Part shown: positions 6,142 through 8,422 of the stretch, piece by piece | How positions within the stretch are numbered: the stretch's first letter is position 1 | Layout: each line of letters begins with the position of its first letter | Origin: DASYAN01 sp036501345 | Lineage (GTDB): Bacteria; Chloroflexota; Ktedonobacteria; Ktedonobacterales; Ktedonobacteraceae | Length of the DNA stretch: 8,422 nt | Direction of reading: 5' to 3' | Assembly (NCBI GenBank): GCA_036501345.1 | Contig: DASYAN010000106.1 | Location: 1-8,422, forward strand | The notes under the pieces: model-generated | Database searches by the model: none | What the model saw: the letters and a program-made list of their open reading frames with translations, nothing else | What the model was told of the DNA's origin: nothing | Position numbers and translations under genes: made by a program

Positions 6142-6352
6142 TCAGGCAACCTCTCCAGGATGCAGGGTCACCTCATAGCCCAATTGCTCTAAGCGCCGGA
6201 CCGCCCAGTGCTTGGAGGCTTCAGTAGCCTTCTCCTCTGCATGATCAGGTCCTAGTTCCCGATAGGGTTGCTGGTCTTTGAGCAGATGATAGACGATCAC
6301 CAGGATCCGATGGGCCAGGGCCACAATGGCTTTTTTGTGCCCCATGCGCTTG
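6142..6352 (-). pseudogene. C-terminal remnant of an IS110-family transposase
   Basis: About 70 residues remain. The block GHKKAIVALAHRILVIVYHL, followed by YRELG and RRLEQLGYEVTLHP, is the conserved C-terminus of IS110/IS116/IS902 transposases (Transposase_20 region). Intact family members are over 300 residues, so the whole DEDD catalytic domain and most of the C-terminal domain are missing. The upstream break coincides with the left end of the IS1-type element at about 6353. The missing part is not found beyond the right end of that element, so a deletion accompanied or followed the insertion. The usual family C-terminus falls close to the TGA at 6142-6144. Confidence 0.8.
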
Positions 6353-6422
6353 GGTGGTCTCCCTCTTGACTATTGGTAGTAAGCTAGGAGAAAAGTGGGT
6401 TCAAGAAAGGAGTCCGGTTGCC

Positions 6423-6857
6423 ATGGAAGAGATGCAAGTAGCAGAAATTGGATCATTTTGTTTAAATGAAGCATGTGAGGATTATCAGAAGGTACATCAT
6501 GGAAACATGATCAAATATGGTAAAACGGACAAAGGAGTGCGGCGTTATTTTTGTAAAACATGCAAAAAGAGTTTTACTGAGACCAAGGGCACGATGTTTT
6601 ACCGCTGCCGCCACACAGAAGAAGAAATAGCAGAGTGCATGTCTCTATTAGGAGATCGCAATAGTTTAGCAGCTATCCACCGAATTAAAGGAATAAAAGA
6701 AGAAACGGTAGTGAAATGGTTAGAGAAAGCTAGTGCTCATGTAAAGCAATTTGAGCGGGTAGTGAGAAAGAAGAAACTCAGCCGGGTACAAATGGATGCT
6801 CTCTGGACCTATGTCTGGCATAAGGGGGAAAAAGGGGGAAATCTGAAGAAAATGTAA
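6423..6857 (+). CDS. IS1-family transposase, first frame (InsA-like)
   Basis: Translated from the ATG at 6423, the product is 144 residues. AAAGGAG at 6406-6412 supports this start; the frame extends up to a GTG at 6354, but that codon lies within the IS terminus. An N-terminal zinc-finger-like pattern has C13, C18, C44 and C47 (CLNEAC...FCKTC). A helix-turn-helix-like segment follows (SLAAIHRIKGIKEETVVKW, about residues 81-99). Near the end, QMDALWTY carries D125, the first catalytic aspartate. The frame then stops at TAA (6855-6857). On its own it would give a DNA-binding protein without a complete active site, as InsA of IS1, which represses and competes with the transposase. It is expected to continue into the next frame by a -1 shift. 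Confidence 0.85.
   Translation: MEEMQVAEIGSFCLNEACEDYQKVHHGNMIKYGKTDKGVRRYFCKTCKKSFTETKGTMFYRCRHTEEEIAECMSLLGDRNSLAAIHRIKGIKEETVVKWLEKASAHVKQFERVVRKKKLSRVQMDALWTYVWHKGEKGGNLKKM
6836..6842 (+). promoter_or_regulatory. Candidate -1 ribosomal frameshift heptamer
   Basis: In the first frame the bases read G GGA AAT, a canonical X XXY YYZ slippery sequence. The downstream frame is open from 6824 (a TAA in that frame lies at 6821-6823) and the first frame stops at 6855, so the shift must occur between those points. This heptamer is the only canonical one I see there. A -1 shift joins ...WHKGEKGGN to SEENVRGTFWRG. No downstream stimulatory structure was established. Confidence 0.6.
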
Positions 6858-7522
6858 GAGGAACTTTTTGGCGTGGGACAGCCATAGACATGGACAGTCG
6901 TTTGCGAATTGGGTGTGCAATAGGCAAATCTGAAGAAGAAATTGCACCAGAGCTGATGGAACAAGTAAAAATGCATGCACCAGACGAAGAGCCACCTGCT
7001 CTGTCAAGTGATGGAAAAGGAGCATATCCAGAAGCAATGTTAGCAACGTGGGGAAAAATACCAGAGTATGGAGGTCGCGGAGCACCACCAAAACTGCCAA
7101 AACCTGGAAAAGATTGGCAATGTCTCCAAGTGATTAAGAAACGAAAGGGAGGAAAGTTGGAAAGCGTACGCATCAAAATTGTCTATGGAGATCCAAAAGA
7201 AGTAAAAGCTAAATTAGGATGTCATACAGCATATGTGGAAAGAACTAATTTGACATCACGAACCATGAATGGGAGGCTGGTCCGCAAAACGCTTTCCTTC
7301 TCAAAAGAGCTTCGTTTCCTTAAAGCTTCTAGTGTTTTTGAAGACGCTCTATACAATTTTACTCGTCCTGTTAAGACATTACGTGTAGAAGTGTCGAATC
7401 CTTCAAAACAGGCTCGTTGGCAACAGAGATCTCCTGCTATGGCCGCTGGCCTGACTGATCATATCTGGACTGTTCAGGAGCTTTTGACTGTTGTGCTTGT
7501 TCCTCTTCGTACCAACACTTAA
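6842..7522 (+). CDS. IS1-family transposase, second frame (InsB-like catalytic part)
   Basis: Read from the proposed shift at 6842, this adds 226 residues and gives a fusion of about 366. The ATG at 6890 lies inside the conserved block GTFWRGTAIDMDSRLRIG and is not a credible start. Catalytic residues are the aspartate in SSDGKGAYP (residue 41 counted from that ATG) and the glutamate in TAYVERTNLTSR (residue 117), followed by MNGRLVRKTLSFSK, the conserved IS1-family C-terminal block with basic residues. With D125 from the first frame this completes the DDE triad, so only the shifted product can be an active transposase. The stop TAA lies within the right terminal repeat. No internal stop interrupts the frame. 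Confidence 0.85.
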   Translation, partial: SEENVRGTFWRGTAIDMDSRLRIGCAIGKSEEEIAPELMEQVKMHAPDEEPPALSSDGKGAYPEAMLATWGKIPEYGGRGAPPKLPKPGKDWQCLQVIKKRKGGKLESVRIKIVYGDPKEVKAKLGCHTAYVERTNLTSRTMNGRLVRKTLSFSKELRFLKASSVFEDALYNFTRPVKTLRVEVSNPSKQARWQQRSPAMAAGLTDHIWTVQELLTVVLVPLRTNT

Positions 7523-7535
7523 CAGGGAGACGATC

Positions 7536-7817
7536 CGGAAGCCAGTAATCCAAATACGTGCAATCCTGGGTATACTTGGCAAGATCCTGATAACGCCCAG
7601 CAGTGCCTTCCTGATAGTCAGCTTTGCGGCTCGGCTTCTTACTACGATCCTGCGAGGAAACTCTGTATCGTGCAGTCGCCGATACCATTGCCGCAATAAA
7701 TTAACGGAGGAACCCTTGAGTGAATTTACCATGGCATAAGGCAAAGTTGCCGTCCTATCAAGTCATAGCTACCTTTCATGCTAGTGAGACGGTTAGTTTG
7801 CACTGAGCACAAGAAAA
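7536..7817. other. Right flank of the IS1-type element, unassigned
   Basis: Two minus-strand frames are open: one from 7688 running into the IS end, with the stretch DLAKYTQDCTYLDYWLP, and one from 7744 beginning AMVNSLKGSSVNLLRQW. The second start faintly recalls the segment LVNSLKGVSSRLLR of IS200/IS605 TnpA, but the rest does not. Neither has a clear ribosome-binding site. They may be parts of one decayed gene truncated by the IS1-type element. I cannot name a product. Confidence 0.3.
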
Positions 7818-7849
7818 GCCCCGGTCCGCTCGCAGTGAACGACCGGGGC
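7818..7849 (-). terminator. Intrinsic terminator, minus strand
   Basis: GCCCCGGTC (7818-7826) pairs perfectly with GACCGGGGC (7841-7849) around a 14-base loop. On the minus strand the stem is followed by TTTTCTTGT, a fair U-tract. On the plus strand what follows is GTTGTCATTTG, much weaker. It would end transcription coming from the right, where only a decayed frame (8114-8422) remains. Confidence 0.7.
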
Positions 7850-8113
7850 GTTGTCATTTGCGATTACGGCATCGGATAGATGGGCAGGAGCTATTTTTGT
7901 GGGATTGGGAAAGGAGATCGGAAAATACCATCATGGTCTGCGCAATTATCAGCGTAGCCATTGAGGTCTTCAAGCTATTCAGAAAGGACGAGATACTCTT
8001 GTAGGTTCTAGTTCAATCCTTCAAAGGAGCGGCATTCTGGTTATCTGGAGTGCTGCTTTTTATACTCATCCACATCCGCTATCAAACAACTTTTTGAATA
8101 GATTGAGGGCGTT
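7850..8113. other. No supported gene
   Basis: All frames are short or contain internal stops. The plus strand has an open run interrupted by one TGA, with stretches such as IFVGLGKEIGKYHHGLRN before it, but no start, ribosome-binding site or recognisable motif. I see nothing else here. Confidence 0.4.
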
Positions 8114-8422
8114 TCATAACTGCGAATCTCCTTCCCATAGATGGGCTAGGACGCGCTTGGGAGAACGGATGAGATCAGGACGGCCTGCCTGTTGGGCAGC
8201 TAAGCCAACAATGACAGAAGCAGCATAGATCAAAGCCACCTGTGAAGCGATCTCAGACCAGCCACACAAGGGAGGACGTTGCAGAGGAAGCGTCATGCGC
8301 CAAAGGCGCACCGCTCGGAATGAAAAAGGACTCGATGGATTATACTAGGGAGGAAAGATCCCAATAGCGAAAACGATCTGCTTACTAAGGCTATCGAGCT
8401 TGAAGATGAAGCTGTCTTCGGG
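8114..8422 (-). pseudogene. Unrecognised reading frame with an in-frame TAG, running off the window
   Basis: On the minus strand one frame runs from the window edge to TGA at 8114 with a single TAG at about 8346-8348. The part after the TAG includes PFSFRAVRLWRMTLPLQRPP and a hydrophobic segment VALIYAASVIVGLAA that could span a membrane. The part before it reads ...SLSKQIVFAIGIFPP. A GTG at 8311 could start a 65-residue protein but has no ribosome-binding site. A broken gene entering from the right is the simplest reading. The family is not recognised. The terminator at 7818-7849 has the right strand to follow it. Confidence 0.3.

Larger units (their letters stand above)
6353..7535 (+). mobile_element. 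IS1-family insertion sequence, long (ISMhu11-like) type
   Basis: The element is about 1183 bp, longer than classical IS1 (768 bp) but within the range of the longer members. It carries a two-frame transposase. Inner terminal repeats 6357-6378 and 7510-7531 match at 18 of 22 positions (GTCTCCCT.TT.A.T.TTGGTA). Outer boundaries are set from GG dinucleotides and may be off by a few bases. No 8-9-bp target duplication is visible: the flanks are ...ATGCGCTTG and GGAAGCCAG.... The left flank is an IS110 gene and the right flank is unrelated, indicating a later deletion or recombination. A diverged relative ends at position 85 in the same orientation. Confidence 0.82.

Noticed and set aside
5928..6227. 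Plus-strand 99-codon frame across the IS110 remnant
   Set aside because: It overlaps a recognisable IS110 C-terminus on the other strand and has no family resemblance.
6354..6422. Start of the IS1-type first frame at GTG 6354
   Set aside because: It lies in the IS terminal repeat and has no ribosome-binding site; ATG 6423 has AAAGGAG upstream and begins just before the zinc-finger-like region.
7403..7744. IS200/IS605 TnpA remnant
   Set aside because: Only a short segment (VNSLKG...LLRQ) resembles TnpA; the HUH motif and the tyrosine helix are absent, and most of the frame is antisense to IS1 or unrelated.

Overview
The window looks like an insertion-sequence-rich accessory region of a bacterial chromosome or large plasmid. 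The mix of long IS1-type, IS4 (IS231-like), IS1182 and IS110 elements, with only two apparent host genes between them, suggests a large, IS-laden genome such as a Ktedonobacteria-type Chloroflexota. This assignment is an inference from gene content; no rRNA or other phylogenetic marker is present.

Layout, left to right. Positions 1-85 are the 3' end and right terminal repeat of an IS1-family element. Positions 86-580 hold no convincing gene, but include a long imperfect inverted repeat (about 120-245). A beta/gamma-crystallin-like gene (611-1255, +) follows. Its last codons are interrupted by an IS4-family, IS231-type element at 1251-2808, delimited by matched inverted repeats and a perfect 11-bp target duplication. 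The transposase of that element carries an in-frame TGA, and its start site lies in a hairpin. After a gap with a strong hairpin (2831-3218) comes a papain-like cysteine-peptidase-type gene (3219-3920, +). A complete IS1182-family element (about 3953-5803) follows, with its transposase on the minus strand and 37-38-bp terminal repeats.

Positions 5804-6352 hold the C-terminal remnant of an IS110-family transposase (minus strand) and its downstream region. This remnant is cut by a second IS1-family element (about 6353-7535, +), whose transposase is split into two frames that join by a -1 shift at a slippery heptamer. The right flank (7536-8422) contains a minus-strand terminator-like hairpin (7818-7849) and a decayed minus-strand reading frame that runs off the window edge.

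The two cargo genes are the host-like content. Both products lack an evident signal peptide and are not in an obvious operon. The rest of the window records successive IS insertions and deletions. Two IS ends each supply the stop codon to the reading frame they interrupt. No CRISPR array, tRNA or rRNA was seen.
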